64,000 nt of DNA, from the NCBI RefSeq assembly GCF_001061665.1, contig NZ_JVSP01000016.1:248001-312000 (forward strand), given 5' to 3'. The first letter of the stretch is position 1. Every line of letters starts with the position of its first letter. Source of the stretch: Rothia mucilaginosa. Lineage in GTDB: Bacteria > Actinomycetota > Actinomycetes > Actinomycetales > Micrococcaceae. The position numbers and the translations under genes are program-made. Below the pieces are notes generated by a model, which did no database searches, had not been told where the DNA came from, and worked only from the letters and a program-made list of their open reading frames with translations. This document shows positions 43,887-53,416 of this stretch, piece after piece.

Positions 43887-45074
43887 TTAGGCTTCCTTTG
43901 CAGTCTTGGTTGCGACCATCAGGTCGATGAAACGGTCAAAGAGGTAGGCGGAGTCGTGCGGACCCGCGGCGGCTTCGGGGTGGTACTGAACCGAGAAGGC
44001 CGGGATGTCCTTACAGGTCAGGCCCTCCACCACGTTGTCGTTCAGACCCACGTGGGAGACCATGACCTGACCGAACTCGGCGTTCGGTGCGGTGACGTAG
44101 CCGCCGATGGGGGCGTCCACAGCGAAGCCGTGGTTATGCGCGGTGATTTCAACCTTGCCGGTGGTCTTGTCCATCACCGGCTGGTTGATGCCGCGGTGAC
44201 CGAAGGGTAGCTTGTAGGTGCCAAAGCCCAGCGCGCGGCCGAGCAGCTGGTTACCGAAGCAGATGCCAAAGAACGGGGTACCCTTACGCAGCACGCCCTG
44301 CAATAGCTCAACCTGCTCGTCAGCGGTTGCCGGGTCACCGGGGCCGTTGGAGAAGAACACGCCGTCGGGGTTGTAGGAGTAGATGTCCTCGAGGGTTGCG
44401 CTTGCGGGCAGCACGTGCACGCGCACGCCACGCTCAGCGAAACGCTGCGGGGTCATCGACTTAATGCCCAGGTCCAGGGCTACGATGGTTGCGACCGGAG
44501 GTGCGAACCAGTTGAACTGGTGCGGCTCAACGGTGTAGGCGGTGTCAACCGAAACGGAGTCAGCGAGCTTACGGCCTGCCATCGGCTCGGAGGCGCGCAC
44601 CTCCTCCAGCAGTTCAGCTTCGGGGCGTTCTGCGTGCTCACCGGAGAACACGCCCGCACGCATCGAACCGCTCGAACGCAGGCGGCGGGTCAGGGCGCGA
44701 GTGTCAATGCCCTGAATACCGATGATGCCCTGCTCGATGAGCTCTTCGTCGAGGGTGCGCTCAGAACGCCAGTTGGATGCCACACGTGCGGCGTCACGAA
44801 CCACGTAGCCGGCAACCCAAATCTTGGGGGCTTCAGCGTCGGTGGTGTTCACACCGGTGTTGCCAATATGGGGAGCGGTCTGAACCACAATCTGACCCGC
44901 GTAGGAGGGGTCGGTGAGGGTCTCCTGGTAGCCGGTCATGCCGGTGGAGAATACTACCTCGCCCAGGGATGCGCCGGTTGCGCCGTAGCCGTAGCCGCGG
45001 TAGACGGTGCCGTCCTCGAGGACGAGTAGCGCGCGGTCCGTACGCAGGGCACCGGATCGTGTCATGTCAGTCAT
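43887..45074 (-). CDS. carA: carbamoyl-phosphate synthase small subunit
   Basis: A 395-residue glutaminase subunit. N-terminal domain [37 protein letters not shown]; class-I GATase with the nucleophile Cys in [14 protein letters not shown], and the His/Glu pair in [17 protein letters not shown] at 45074 with an AAAGGAAAAGAGAG SD; an upstream frame to 45326 is low-complexity shadow over the previous gene's 3' end. Supplies ammonia to CarB. Confidence 0.96.
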   Translation of the reverse strand: MTDMTRSGALRTDRALLVLEDGTVYRGYGYGATGASLGEVVFSTGMTGYQETLTDPSYAGQIVVQTAPHIGNTGVNTTDAEAPKIWVAGYVVRDAARVASNWRSERTLDEELIEQGIIGIQGIDTRALTRRLRSSGSMRAGVFSGEHAERPEAELLEEVRASEPMAGRKLADSVSVDTAYTVEPHQFNWFAPPVATIVALDLGIKSMTPQRFAERGVRVHVLPASATLEDIYSYNPDGVFFSNGPGDPATADEQVELLQGVLRKGTPFFGICFGNQLLGRALGFGTYKLPFGHRGINQPVMDKTTGKVEITAHNHGFAVDAPIGGYVTAPNAEFGQVMVSHVGLNDNVVEGLTCKDIPAFSVQYHPEAAAGPHDSAYLFDRFIDLMVATKTAKEA

Positions 45075-45270
45075 GCTCTCTTTTCCTTTTCTGTGGTGCT
45101 CTCCCCCGCGGGCCTTGCGGTGAGTGCCGCTCGGTGCGTTGGGGGATAGTCTCTTGCTGCCGGGGCGGGCTGTTCTGCCCGCCCGGGCTAAATCTAGGGT
45201 GTCGTGCTGTGTCGTGTTCGGCTTCGGGGCCGGGGTATGTTGCCGGAAGTGCCGGGGTGCGTTGCGCCGC
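45075..45270. other. carA upstream gap
   Basis: 196 bp without a gene between the PH-like gene and carA. It has a GGGCGGGC (45163-45170)/GCCCGCCC (45177-45184) hairpin. It could be a stop-and-restart point within the operon. Confidence 0.4.
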
Positions 45271-45828
45271 CTACTTGGCCTGCTCGGTGCCCTCGGCGGG
45301 GCCTGCCGCCCACTTTTCGGGCGCATCCACCGCGTTCGGGGCGATGCGGCGCAGCTCCTCCAGGGCCGCCTGCTTATCCTCAGCGTAGCGGGTGCGGAAG
45401 CCGGTCTGCACGCGGTGACCGTCGAGGGTCCAGCCGATGACGATCAGGCCGTCCTTCTCCACAACCTTGCCGGCCATGCCTCGGTCGGTGGTGATGACCG
45501 AGAGCTTCTTCGCCGGAATCCACAGGTCCTTCGCCCCGTCGCGGGTGAAGATGATGCTGTCGGGGTAGACCAGCAGGGTGGACTTGCTCTTGAAGCCGAG
45601 CGAATCGAATCCCACGCGGTCCAGCCAGTTACCGAAGATCGTGGTGCTGATGTACTCACCCTCGAAAGCGGCGTCGGCGGTCAGACCCTCGTAGCGTTCG
45701 GGAACTTCCTTGAGGGAACCGAACATGTTGGACTGGCGGGCCAGGCGCGAGCGCCATCCGTGCCACATGCCGTAGATGCACAGGGCCACGAGGGCCAGGC
45801 AGACGATGGCGGTGATGAGCTTTCCCAC
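45271..45828 (-). CDS. PH-like domain membrane protein of the pyr operon
   Basis: A 185-residue protein with one N-terminal transmembrane helix ([18 protein letters not shown]) and a soluble beta-rich domain resembling a PH fold ([31 protein letters not shown]). Such genes occur between pyrC and carA in actinobacteria; function unknown. GTG start at 45828 with GAGAG upstream. Cytoplasmic soluble domain expected. Confidence 0.85.
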   Translation of the reverse strand: MGKLITAIVCLALVALCIYGMWHGWRSRLARQSNMFGSLKEVPERYEGLTADAAFEGEYISTTIFGNWLDRVGFDSLGFKSKSTLLVYPDSIIFTRDGAKDLWIPAKKLSVITTDRGMAGKVVEKDGLIVIGWTLDGHRVQTGFRTRYAEDKQAALEELRRIAPNAVDAPEKWAAGPAEGTEQAK

Positions 45829-45989
45829 GTGGGTTCTCTCTTTCGGTTGGTGTCTCGGTCGATTGTCTCGGCCTGGGTTGGTGGGGTTGGGGGCGGTGCT
45901 CCCGGCGCGCTTGAACCTCCCGGCGAGGCGGTGGCAGGCGTGAACCTACCACCGCCAGGCACGGTCACCACATACATTCGCTTCGCGGG

Positions 45990-47291
45990 TTACTTGCGCG
46001 GGGTGGCCAGCTCGCCGTTCAGCACGGTCGGGTGGCCAGCGTAGAAGGTTGCACGAATCGAGCCGGGCACCTCCATGTCGCGGTAGGGGTTGTTCTTACC
46101 CTTGGTTGCCTGTTCCTCCGGCTTGATTACGCGGGTTGCCTTCGGGTCAACCAGCACAATGTTGGCCGGTTCGCCTTCGGCCAGCGGGCGGCCCTGCTCG
46201 GCCTCCAGACGACCAATCTTAGCGGGCTGCTCGGAGAGGATGCGTGCCACGTCGCGCCAGGTAATCATGCCGGTGTCGACCAGGGTCATCTGGATGATGG
46301 ACAGCGCCTGCTCCAGGCCGGTCATGCCGTTCGCGGCGCAGGCCCACTCACATTCCTTGGTCTCTGCCGGGTGCGGTGCGTGGTCGGTACCAATCACGTC
46401 GATGATGCCGTCGGCGACCGCCTGGCGCAGCGCCATGACGTCCTCTTCGGTGCGCAGCGGCGGGTTAACCTTGAACACCGGGTCGTAGGTGCGTGCGGTC
46501 TCGTCGGTGAGCAGCAGGTGGTGCGGGGTTGCCTCCGCGGTCACCTTCACGCCGCGGGACTTAGCCCAGCGCACAACCTCAATGGAGCCCTTGGTGGACA
46601 GGTGGCAGATGTGCAGTTTGGAGTCCAGGTGCTCGGCCAGCAGCACGTCGCGGGCGATGATTGCCTCCTCTGCGACGGCGGGCCAACCGGCCAGACCCAG
46701 GTCAGCGGAGACCTTACCCTCGTTCATCTGGGCGCCCTCGGTCAGGCGCGGCTCCTGCGCGTGCTGCGCAATAACGCCGTCGAAGGTCTTGACGTATTCG
46801 AGGGCGCGGCGCATCACTGCCGGGTCGTACACGCACATGCCGTCGTCGGAGAACACGCGCACATTCGCGGTGGAGTTCGCCATGCCGCCGATGTCGGAGA
46901 GGCGCTCGCCCTTCAGGCCCACGGTCACGGCGCCGATGGGCTGCACGCGGCACCATGCGGATTCCTTGCCGAGGCGGTCAACCTGCTCAACGACTGCGGC
47001 GGTGTCTGCCACGGGTAGGGAGTTCGCCATGGCGAACACCGCGGTGTAGCCGCCCAGGGCTGCTGCGCGGGTGCCGGTCTCGACGGTTTCGGATGCCTCG
47101 TAGCCGGGCTGACGCAGGTGGGTGTGGATGTCGACCAGGCCGGGCAGCGCCACCTGGCCTGCCGCCTCGACGACCTGTGCATCCGCGGCATCAATGTTCT
47201 CTGCAATGCGGCTAATCACGCCGTCCTCGATGAGGATATCGGCGACCTTTTCGCCGTAGAGGCTTGCGCCCTTAATCAGGTACTTGCTCAT
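45990..47291 (-). CDS. pyrC: dihydroorotase
   Basis: A 433-residue class-I dihydroorotase closing the pyrimidine ring. Metal ligands in VDIHTHLRQPGYE, HICHLSTKGSIEV and GTDHAPH; FSDDGMCVYD precedes. AGAGGAA SD. Follows pyrB by 30 bp. Confidence 0.97.
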   Translation of the reverse strand: MSKYLIKGASLYGEKVADILIEDGVISRIAENIDAADAQVVEAAGQVALPGLVDIHTHLRQPGYEASETVETGTRAAALGGYTAVFAMANSLPVADTAAVVEQVDRLGKESAWCRVQPIGAVTVGLKGERLSDIGGMANSTANVRVFSDDGMCVYDPAVMRRALEYVKTFDGVIAQHAQEPRLTEGAQMNEGKVSADLGLAGWPAVAEEAIIARDVLLAEHLDSKLHICHLSTKGSIEVVRWAKSRGVKVTAEATPHHLLLTDETARTYDPVFKVNPPLRTEEDVMALRQAVADGIIDVIGTDHAPHPAETKECEWACAANGMTGLEQALSIIQMTLVDTGMITWRDVARILSEQPAKIGRLEAEQGRPLAEGEPANIVLVDPKATRVIKPEEQATKGKNNPYRDMEVPGSIRATFYAGHPTVLNGELATPRK

Positions 47292-47321
47292 GGTGTTGGT
47301 TCCTCTCGTTAGGAAGGTCGT

Positions 47322-48323
47322 TTAGGATTCGTCGCCGGCGTAGAGCTTGGCGCTGGAGCCGTCGGTCAGAAGCAGGTAGAGCACCGCCATGCGCAGCGCC
47401 ACGCCGTTGCTGACCTGGCGCAGAACCCAGGAGTTGGCGGCATCGGCGGCTTCGGTGCAGATTTCCAGGCCGCGGTTCATGGGGCCCGGGTGCAGGATTG
47501 CGACCGGCTGCGGCTGCGCCTGCAGGGTTGCGAAGCGTTCGGCGGTCAGGCCCCACAGCTCGGTGTACTCCTCGGCGGAGGGGAAGTACGCGGCGTTCAT
47601 GCGTTCCTTCTGGATGCGCAGCAACATGACGGCGTCGGGGTTGGTGGCGATGGCTTCGTCGAAGTCGTGGAAGATTTCTACGCCGGCTTCTTCAACCCAG
47701 GAGGCGGTGTTCAGCGGCAGCAGGGTCGGCGGTGCGACGAAGACGACCTGCGCGCCGAGGGTGTGCAGCAACCAGAGGTTGGAGCGTGCCACACGCGAGT
47801 GCAGGATGTCGCCGACGATGAGCACGCGCATGCCGGACAGGTCGGTGCCGCGGGGGCTGTCCAGGCCGTCGCGTTCCGCCTTGTACTGGCGCAGGGACAC
47901 GGCGTCGAGCAGGGCCTGGGTGGGGTGCGCGTGGGTGCCGTCGCCCGCGTTGAGCACGGGAATGTCGGTCCAGCCGGCCTCCGCGAGGCGCTGCGGTGCG
48001 CCGGATGCCGAGTGGCGAATCACGAAGGCGTCCGCGCCGATGGCCTTGAGGGTCTGCGCGGTGTCCTTGAGCGACTCACCCTTGGAGAGGGAGGATCCCG
48101 AGGCGGAGAAGTTCGTGACGGCCGCGCCCAGGCGCTTCTCGGCGGATTCGAAGGAGAGGCGGGTGCGGGTGGAGTCCTCGAAGAAGAGGTTGACGACGGT
48201 CTTGCCGTTCAGCACGTTCAGGGTGCGGTTTTCGGCCTTGACCTGCGCCATGTAGTCGGCGACGTCGAGGATTTCGATGGCTTCTTCGCGGGTTAGTTCG
48301 CGGGTGTCGAGCAGATGCTTCAT
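47322..48323 (-). CDS. pyrB: aspartate carbamoyltransferase catalytic subunit
   Basis: A 333-residue catalytic subunit. [21 protein letters not shown] (carbamoyl-phosphate site), [16 protein letters not shown], and [11 protein letters not shown] (aspartate site) are all present. ATG overlaps the pyrR stop by four bases (ATGA). No regulatory pyrI gene is seen; control is by PyrR. Confidence 0.97.
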   Translation of the reverse strand: MKHLLDTRELTREEAIEILDVADYMAQVKAENRTLNVLNGKTVVNLFFEDSTRTRLSFESAEKRLGAAVTNFSASGSSLSKGESLKDTAQTLKAIGADAFVIRHSASGAPQRLAEAGWTDIPVLNAGDGTHAHPTQALLDAVSLRQYKAERDGLDSPRGTDLSGMRVLIVGDILHSRVARSNLWLLHTLGAQVVFVAPPTLLPLNTASWVEEAGVEIFHDFDEAIATNPDAVMLLRIQKERMNAAYFPSAEEYTELWGLTAERFATLQAQPQPVAILHPGPMNRGLEICTEAADAANSWVLRQVSNGVALRMAVLYLLLTDGSSAKLYAGDES

Positions 48324-48982
48324 GAGAGCCCTCCCAGCTGGATAATGTCAACTCGGTCTGTTGCGTTGTCGGTTTCGGTGAGTACGACGCGTACGGTTTC
48401 GCTGGCGCTGGTGGGCAGGTTTTTGCCCACGTGGTCGGCGCGGATGGGTAGCTGGCGGTGTCCGCGGTCTACGAGGACCGCCAGGCGTACGAGGGCGGGC
48501 CGTCCGTGGGCGTTGAGTGCGTCGAGTGCGGCACGTACGGTGCGGCCGGAGTATAGGACGTCGTCGACGAGAACCACGGTTTTGCCTTCGATGCCGACGG
48601 CGGGCATGAGGCTCTCCCCCGCTGTGTGCGGTTCGGGGGCGTCGCGCTGGTCGTCGCGGTAGGCGGTGATGTCCAGGGCGCCGAGGCGGTCTTCTGCGGT
48701 GAATGTCGGCTCGAGGGCTTGGATGCGTGCGGCGAGTCGCGCCGCGAGGGGCACGCCGCGGGAGCGGATGCCGATGAGTACGAGGTTGTCTACGCCTTTA
48801 TTGGTTTCGATGATTTCGTAGGCGATGCGGGTGAGGGCGCGGCGGATTTCGTCCTCGCTGAGGATGGTGCGGCCGACGGTGGTCGCGTCCTCGAAGGTGC
48901 TTTGAGGGGTTGCCGAATGGGGGGCTGCGGTTAGATTTCGCCCCTGATTCGCGCCGGGTGTGGGTACAGTTGACCCAGGCAT
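48320..48982 (-). CDS. pyrR: PyrR, pyr operon RNA-binding regulator/uracil phosphoribosyltransferase
   Basis: A 220-residue regulator. [19 protein letters not shown] begins the family core; [13 protein letters not shown] and [21 protein letters not shown] form the PRPP site. N-terminal extension of about 35 residues (Thr/Pro-rich) is unusual. ATG 48982 with AAGGAG; the frame runs further upstream to 49219 through the promoter. It likely binds its own leader (48985-49014) and shuts down translation when UMP is high. Confidence 0.95.
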   Translation of the reverse strand: MPGSTVPTPGANQGRNLTAAPHSATPQSTFEDATTVGRTILSEDEIRRALTRIAYEIIETNKGVDNLVLIGIRSRGVPLAARLAARIQALEPTFTAEDRLGALDITAYRDDQRDAPEPHTAGESLMPAVGIEGKTVVLVDDVLYSGRTVRAALDALNAHGRPALVRLAVLVDRGHRQLPIRADHVGKNLPTSASETVRVVLTETDNATDRVDIIQLGGLS

Positions 48983-48984
48983 AG

Positions 48985-49014
48985 CCGTCTCCTTCCCCGC
49001 CTCACGGGACGGAT
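48985..49014 (-). promoter_or_regulatory. PyrR-binding loop overlapping the pyrR Shine-Dalgarno
   Basis: The - strand RNA UCCCGUGAGGC (49009-48999) matches the PyrR binding-loop consensus UCCNGNGAGGY. It is in a hairpin CCCG-UGAGG-CGGG, and CCGU/ACGG pairs outside it, enclosing the GAAGGAG SD of pyrR. Binding would hide the SD: translational repression, as described for mycobacteria. Confidence 0.75.
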
Positions 49015-49036
49015 TTAAAGGTTTTGTGCTTCTAGT

Positions 49037-49066
49037 AGGGTACCACAGTTCACAGGCTACGTTCAG
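49037..49066 (-). promoter_or_regulatory. pyr operon promoter
   Basis: -35 CTGAAC (49066-49061), 18-base spacer, -10 TACCCT (49042-49037) on the - strand, 55 bases before the pyrR ATG. Predicted by eye; the spacing is plausible but the boxes are not consensus. Confidence 0.45.
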
Positions 49067-49331
49067 GTTCGGCGAGAGACCGCTCATGACGGGGACGGAG
49101 CTGGTATGGAGCGGGGCGGGGGCTCCGTCTTCGAGGCGCCTATGTTGTTTATAGCTAGGGTGCCGAAAAGGGGGCACTCCCCCGCCCGCGTTGTCCGGTG
49201 AAGCCTCGACTGTTGCCACCAGCCCCTACCCACGGGCTCCGGTGGAGCCTCGACTGTTGCTAACAAACCCAGCGAGCGCATCCGGCTCAGCATCCCAGAC
49301 CCGAGCACACGACAAGCGCAACCTAGACATA

Positions 49332-49377
49332 GAAAACCCCCGCCGTCATGTAGCGAACTACAGTACGGCGGGAGTTT
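49332..49377 (-). terminator. nusB terminator
   Basis: An 8-bp CCCGCCGT/ACGGCGGG stem with an inner GTAG/CTAC pair and a CGAA loop, followed on the - strand by GGGGGTTTTCT. It ends the aro-efp-nusB transcripts before pyrR. Confidence 0.8.
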
Positions 49378-49461
49378 CACGTACGCTCCCCTGCGGGCGC
49401 ATCCTCAACGGCAGCAAACCAACCAGTCATAAAGCTGGCAGGCAGGCCGCGGCGGGACGTC

Positions 49462-49872
49462 TTACGCGAGCAGGGTCGGCTTCACCTGACGGAGCTTATC
49501 CAGCAGACCGTTCACGAACTTCGGAGATTCATTCGTGGACAGCACACGCGCCAGACCGACAGCCTCAGAAATTGCGACAGCATCCGGAACTTCATCATTG
49601 TACAGAAGCTCCCAAGTGCCAATACGCAGCACGGCACGGTCCACGGCGGGCATACGCTCGAAGGACCAGTCACGGGCGTAAGTCTCAACAAACTCGCGGA
49701 TCTCTTCGTCGTGGTCGCGAACGCCACGAATGATTTCCTCAGAGTAAGCAGAGATCTGCGCTACCGTGTACAGTCGGCGGCGGCGGAGTACCTCAATATA
49801 ATCTTCGTTGCGCTGATCCGCCTCGAAGAGCACTTCGAGGGCGCGCAATCGGGCTTTAGTACGCGAATTCAT
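49462..49872 (-). CDS. nusB: transcription antitermination protein NusB
   Basis: A 136-residue all-helical protein that binds NusE and boxA RNA in rRNA antitermination. KARLRALEVLFEADQRNEDY, AVDRAVLRIGTWELLYNDEVP and FVNGLLDKL are family segments. ATG overlaps the efp stop (TAATG). Located between efp and the pyr operon, as in other Micrococcaceae. Confidence 0.96.
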   Translation of the reverse strand: MNSRTKARLRALEVLFEADQRNEDYIEVLRRRRLYTVAQISAYSEEIIRGVRDHDEEIREFVETYARDWSFERMPAVDRAVLRIGTWELLYNDEVPDAVAISEAVGLARVLSTNESPKFVNGLLDKLRQVKPTLLA

Positions 49873-50435
49873 TAGTCGTTCACGCGACCGAGGTACTCAC
49901 CGGTGCGGGTGTCAACCTTGACCTTGGTGCCGGTCTCCAGGAACAGGGGAACCTGGATCTCGTAGCCGGTCTCAACGGTTGCGGGCTTGGTGCCGCCGGT
50001 GGAGCGGTCACCCTGCAGGCCGGGCTCGGTGTAGGTGATTTCGAGGACCACGGATGCGGGCAGCTCGATGTACAGGGGGCTACCCTCGTGCATTGCGATG
50101 GTTGCGGTCTGGGACTCGAGCATGTAGTTTGCTGCGTCGCCAACAACGGTTGCGGGAACGTTGATCTGGTCGTAGGTCTTCATGTCCATGAAGACGTAGT
50201 CGTCGCCGTCCTGGTACAGGTACTGGTAGTCGGAGCGGTCAACGGTTGCGGTCTCAATCTTAGCGCCAGCGTTGAAGGTACGGTCGACGACCTTGCCGGA
50301 GGTAACGTTACGCAGCTTGGTGCGAACGAACGCGCCACCCTTACCGGGCTTAACGTGCTGGAACTCAACGACGGACCAGAGGTTGCCGTCAATCTTCAGG
50401 ACGGCGCCGTTCTTAATATCGGTAGTGGATGCCAT
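49872..50435 (-). CDS. efp: elongation factor P
   Basis: A 187-residue factor that rescues ribosomes at polyproline. KOW-like domain with the modification-loop Lys in [16 protein letters not shown], and two OB domains ending [19 protein letters not shown] 50435 with GAAGGAG decides the start; ten upstream codons rejected. Coupled to nusB. Confidence 0.97.
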   Translation of the reverse strand: MASTTDIKNGAVLKIDGNLWSVVEFQHVKPGKGGAFVRTKLRNVTSGKVVDRTFNAGAKIETATVDRSDYQYLYQDGDDYVFMDMKTYDQINVPATVVGDAANYMLESQTATIAMHEGSPLYIELPASVVLEITYTEPGLQGDRSTGGTKPATVETGYEIQVPLFLETGTKVKVDTRTGEYLGRVND

Positions 50436-50555
50436 GGGGCTCTCCTTCGTGTCATCGACGCCCACGCCGTAGTGGTACCCGGCGAGGCGCTAAGTTTTCA
50501 ATGAGCAAAAATATGTCCCGTACATTCTACAGGATGCGCACGAATTTGCCTAGTA

Positions 50556-50584
50556 GGGGCGCCACAGTTTTTCTGTGGCACCCC
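50556..50584. terminator. hairpin after aroB
   Basis: GGGGCGCCACAG (50556-50567) pairs with CTGTGGCACCCC (50573-50584) with a T5 loop; no T tract follows on the - strand. Probable aroB 3' end before the efp promoter region. Confidence 0.55.
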
Positions 50585-50661
50585 GCCTGGCTGGCGCATG
50601 CTGGCTGCCATATGTGACGGGCGTGTGCCGTGTGCATCCGGTGAATGTACGGGACTCACAC

Positions 50662-51783
50662 CTACTCGGTAATCTCCTGGTAGGTCATGTACAGGATCGA
50701 GTCGTCCGGCACCTCGTAGACGCGCGGGCGAGCCAAACCGTCAAGAATGATGAAGCGCAGCAGGTTGCCGCGCGCCTTCTTATCGCGGCGCATGGCCTCG
50801 AGCAGCTGGGGCCAGGCATCCGCCTTGTAGGAGGTGGGCAGGCCCAGGGATTCGAGGATGCGGCGGGTACGCGCCACGAGCTCCTCGTCGGCGTGGCCGG
50901 TGGCCAGCGACAGCTCCGCGGCGTACACCATGCCCACCGCAACGGCCGCGCCGTGACGCCACTGGTAGCGTTCGTTACGCTCAATCGCGTGGGCCAGGGT
51001 GTGGCCGTAGTTCAGGATTTCGCGGCGGCCGGATTCGCGCAGGTCCTCGGAGACCACCTCCGCCTTCACGCGCACGCTACGTTCAATGAGCTCGCGCATC
51101 ACGGCGGACTGCGAATCGCGCACGGCCTGCGGGTTTGCCTCAATCAGGTCAAGAATCTCGGGGTCTGCGATGAAGCCGCACTTGACGACCTCACCCATGC
51201 CGGTCAGCAACTCGTGCTCGGGCAGGGTGCGCAGGGTGCCAATCTCGCAGAGCACGGCGGCGGGCGGCCAGAACGCGCCGACCAGGTTCTTACCCTCGGC
51301 GGTGTTAATGCCGGTCTTACCACCCACGGCGGCGTCCACCATGCCCAGCAGGGTGGTCGGAATGTGCACCACGCGCACGCCGCGCAGCCAGGTTGCCGCC
51401 ACGAAGCCGGCCACGTCGGTAATGGCGCCGCCACCCACAGACACGATCGCGTCGGTGCGGGTGAAGTCGTTCTGACCGAGCACCTGCCAGCAGAACGCCG
51501 CCACCTGGTAGTGCTTTGCCTCCTCAGCGTCCGGGATTTCGGCGCTGAACGATTCGTAGCCCATGGTGCGCAGGTCTTCCATGACCAGCTCACCGGTGGA
51601 ACGCAGGGCACGCGGGTGAATCACGAGCACCTTCTTCGTGCGGTTACCGAGAATCTCGGGCAGGGTGCCGAGCAGGTTGTGGCCAATTAGCACCTCGTAG
51701 TTCTCGCGCGGGGAGCTGCCGGTCACCGGAATACGGGTGATATCCGCTTCACCGGAAGCGCCGAAGGTGGGCTGAGTGCTCAT
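50662..51783 (-). CDS. aroB: 3-dehydroquinate synthase
   Basis: A 373-residue enzyme of the shikimate pathway converting DAHP to 3-dehydroquinate. SVGGGAITDVAGFVAATW (NAD), HIPTTLLGMVDAAVGGKTGIN, GEVVKCGFI and NYGHTLAHAIE (Zn ligand) are present. ATG 51783 with AAAGGA; a start at 51798 is less supported. Downstream of aroK. Confidence 0.97.
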   Translation of the reverse strand: MSTQPTFGASGEADITRIPVTGSSPRENYEVLIGHNLLGTLPEILGNRTKKVLVIHPRALRSTGELVMEDLRTMGYESFSAEIPDAEEAKHYQVAAFCWQVLGQNDFTRTDAIVSVGGGAITDVAGFVAATWLRGVRVVHIPTTLLGMVDAAVGGKTGINTAEGKNLVGAFWPPAAVLCEIGTLRTLPEHELLTGMGEVVKCGFIADPEILDLIEANPQAVRDSQSAVMRELIERSVRVKAEVVSEDLRESGRREILNYGHTLAHAIERNERYQWRHGAAVAVGMVYAAELSLATGHADEELVARTRRILESLGLPTSYKADAWPQLLEAMRRDKKARGNLLRFIILDGLARPRVYEVPDDSILYMTYQEITE

Positions 51784-51821
51784 CGTGTGTCCTTTCACAG
51801 GAGAGTGGGGGTAGGAGGGGG

Positions 51822-53354
51822 TCAGGAGTTGTTCGCCCGCGCCTTGCGGCTGGCGGTGACGTACGCCTGAATCTCTGCGGTCATCTCGGTAATGGGGCGG
51901 CCGCCGCGAGCATCCAGGGTGAAGTGCGCCAGCTCCTCGTAGCGGCTGCGGCGACGCTCAAAAATGTCGGTCCAGCGCTCGACCGGGTTCGGCTGCAGCA
52001 GCGGGCGGGTCTTATTGCCGGTAATGCGCGGGGTGACGGTCTCGGCATCAACCAGAATGTACACCACGCATTCGTCTTTGAGGAGCTCCGCAACCGAATC
52101 GGTCATGGGCGCGCCGCCACCGAGCGAAAACACCGTGTTGCGGTACACCGGGGAGGTCAGCACCTCTTCGATGGTCTTGCGTTCCAGCTCGCGGAAGTGC
52201 GCCTCACCGAAAATCTCAAAAATTTCGGAGACCTCGCCGTAGCGTTCCACGATCAGCTGGTCGGCGTCAAGGAACTCGTAGCCGTAGAAACGCGCCAGGT
52301 GCGTGCCAATGTAGGTCTTACCGGCCGCCATGGGGCCGATCAGCACGATGGGGCGCGACTGCTCGGCAAAGTTCTCGTGCATCTCGCGCACCTGCTGGGG
52401 GTGGATGCGGGCGGACTCCTCGATCTCGCCGGGCTCAAGTTCAACGGGCTCGAGTTCACCGGGCTCGAGCTCGGCGTTCAGCTCCGCCTCGGATGCGGCG
52501 CGCGCCTCAATCTCGGCAGCGGCCTCGGCGGAGTCCACCGCCGCGATTTCCTCGGCCACAGACTCGGCCGCAGAAACCTGCACCTTGCCGAATAGCGCAG
52601 GGGTCGGACGGACCGGCTTGGCGGGTTCAGCCGCGGGCACAGCTACGGAAGTTTCGGGCACACCTACGGGGGCTGCGGGCGTGACCGGTACAGGCTTGGG
52701 TTCAGCCTTCTGCACGGGAGCAGAAACGCTCTCCCCCGCCGCCTCTGCAGGCTGAGCCTGCTTCGGAGGTGCCGGCTTGGGCGCGGCAGGCTTAGGCACA
52801 GTCGGCTTGGGCGTAGCGACTACTGACGGCGCGGCAGGTTTTGGAGCTGCGGGCTTGGGTACTTCCGCCTTCGCGGGTTCCTTGCGGGGTTCCTCTTCAG
52901 CGGTGCCCATGCCCTGCAGGGCGCTGAGCAGCTTCAGGCGCAGGTCCTCATCCAGGCCCGCAGCCGGGTCGGCATCCTCGGAGGCCGAGGAGGCGTACAG
53001 ACGCACGCCCCGCGCGCTCGCCGTCGCGGCGGCGAGTAGGGGGCGGGCACCCGAGCGCATCAGATCGGCCGGGGTGGGCACGCGAGAAGCCGCGCGCGCA
53101 GAGGAAGCCGAGCCGGCAGCCCCAGAACCCGGGTTAGACTCGGTACCCGCATTAGATTCGGCACCCGCCGCACCGGGTTCGCGGGAAGAAGCCTCGCGAG
53201 CGGTAGCCTCGGGCGGCTCAGCCTCAACAACCCGCTCAGCCGCGGAAGATACACCGGATTCCGGGCGCGGCGAAGCGCCCCCTCGCGCACGCTGCGTTGC
53301 CGCAGCAATACGCGCAAGGGGGCTCGAAGCGACCGGGCGAACACCCTGCTCCAC
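51822..53354 (-). CDS. aroK: shikimate kinase with long low-complexity N-terminal extension
   Basis: A 510-residue protein (from GTG 53354 with GGGGAGG five bases before it; a TTG at 53429 would add 25 residues). The kinase is the C-terminal 170 residues: IVLIGPMAAGKTYIGTHLAR (P-loop), FLDADQLIVE, FRELERKTIEEVL, VFSLGGGAPM and NKTRPLLQPNPVERW. The first 330 or so residues are Ala/Pro/Glu/Lys-rich with PKPAAPKPA-type repeats and two acidic ELEPGELEPVELEPGE units. Phosphorylates shikimate. Overlaps no gene; follows aroC. Confidence 0.93.
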   Translation of the reverse strand: MEQGVRPVASSPLARIAAATQRARGGASPRPESGVSSAAERVVEAEPPEATAREASSREPGAAGAESNAGTESNPGSGAAGSASSARAASRVPTPADLMRSGARPLLAAATASARGVRLYASSASEDADPAAGLDEDLRLKLLSALQGMGTAEEEPRKEPAKAEVPKPAAPKPAAPSVVATPKPTVPKPAAPKPAPPKQAQPAEAAGESVSAPVQKAEPKPVPVTPAAPVGVPETSVAVPAAEPAKPVRPTPALFGKVQVSAAESVAEEIAAVDSAEAAAEIEARAASEAELNAELEPGELEPVELEPGEIEESARIHPQQVREMHENFAEQSRPIVLIGPMAAGKTYIGTHLARFYGYEFLDADQLIVERYGEVSEIFEIFGEAHFRELERKTIEEVLTSPVYRNTVFSLGGGAPMTDSVAELLKDECVVYILVDAETVTPRITGNKTRPLLQPNPVERWTDIFERRRSRYEELAHFTLDARGGRPITEMTAEIQAYVTASRKARANNS

Positions 53355-53416
53355 AGAAACCTCCCCGGAACCGCGTCCCTTCGCGCCGCGGCCCTCAGAC
53401 TCCGCCGGAAGGGGCA

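Larger units (their letters stand above)
48983..49461. other. nusB-pyrR intergenic region
   Basis: 479 bp: the nusB terminator at 49332-49377, a pair of direct repeats at 49195-49216 and 49239-49260, the pyr promoter at 49037-49066 and the PyrR-binding leader. No gene seen. Confidence 0.6.

Noticed and set aside
40620-44210. 1196-codon frame on the + strand
   Set aside because: Antisense shadow of carB/carA, whose motifs are complete on the - strand.
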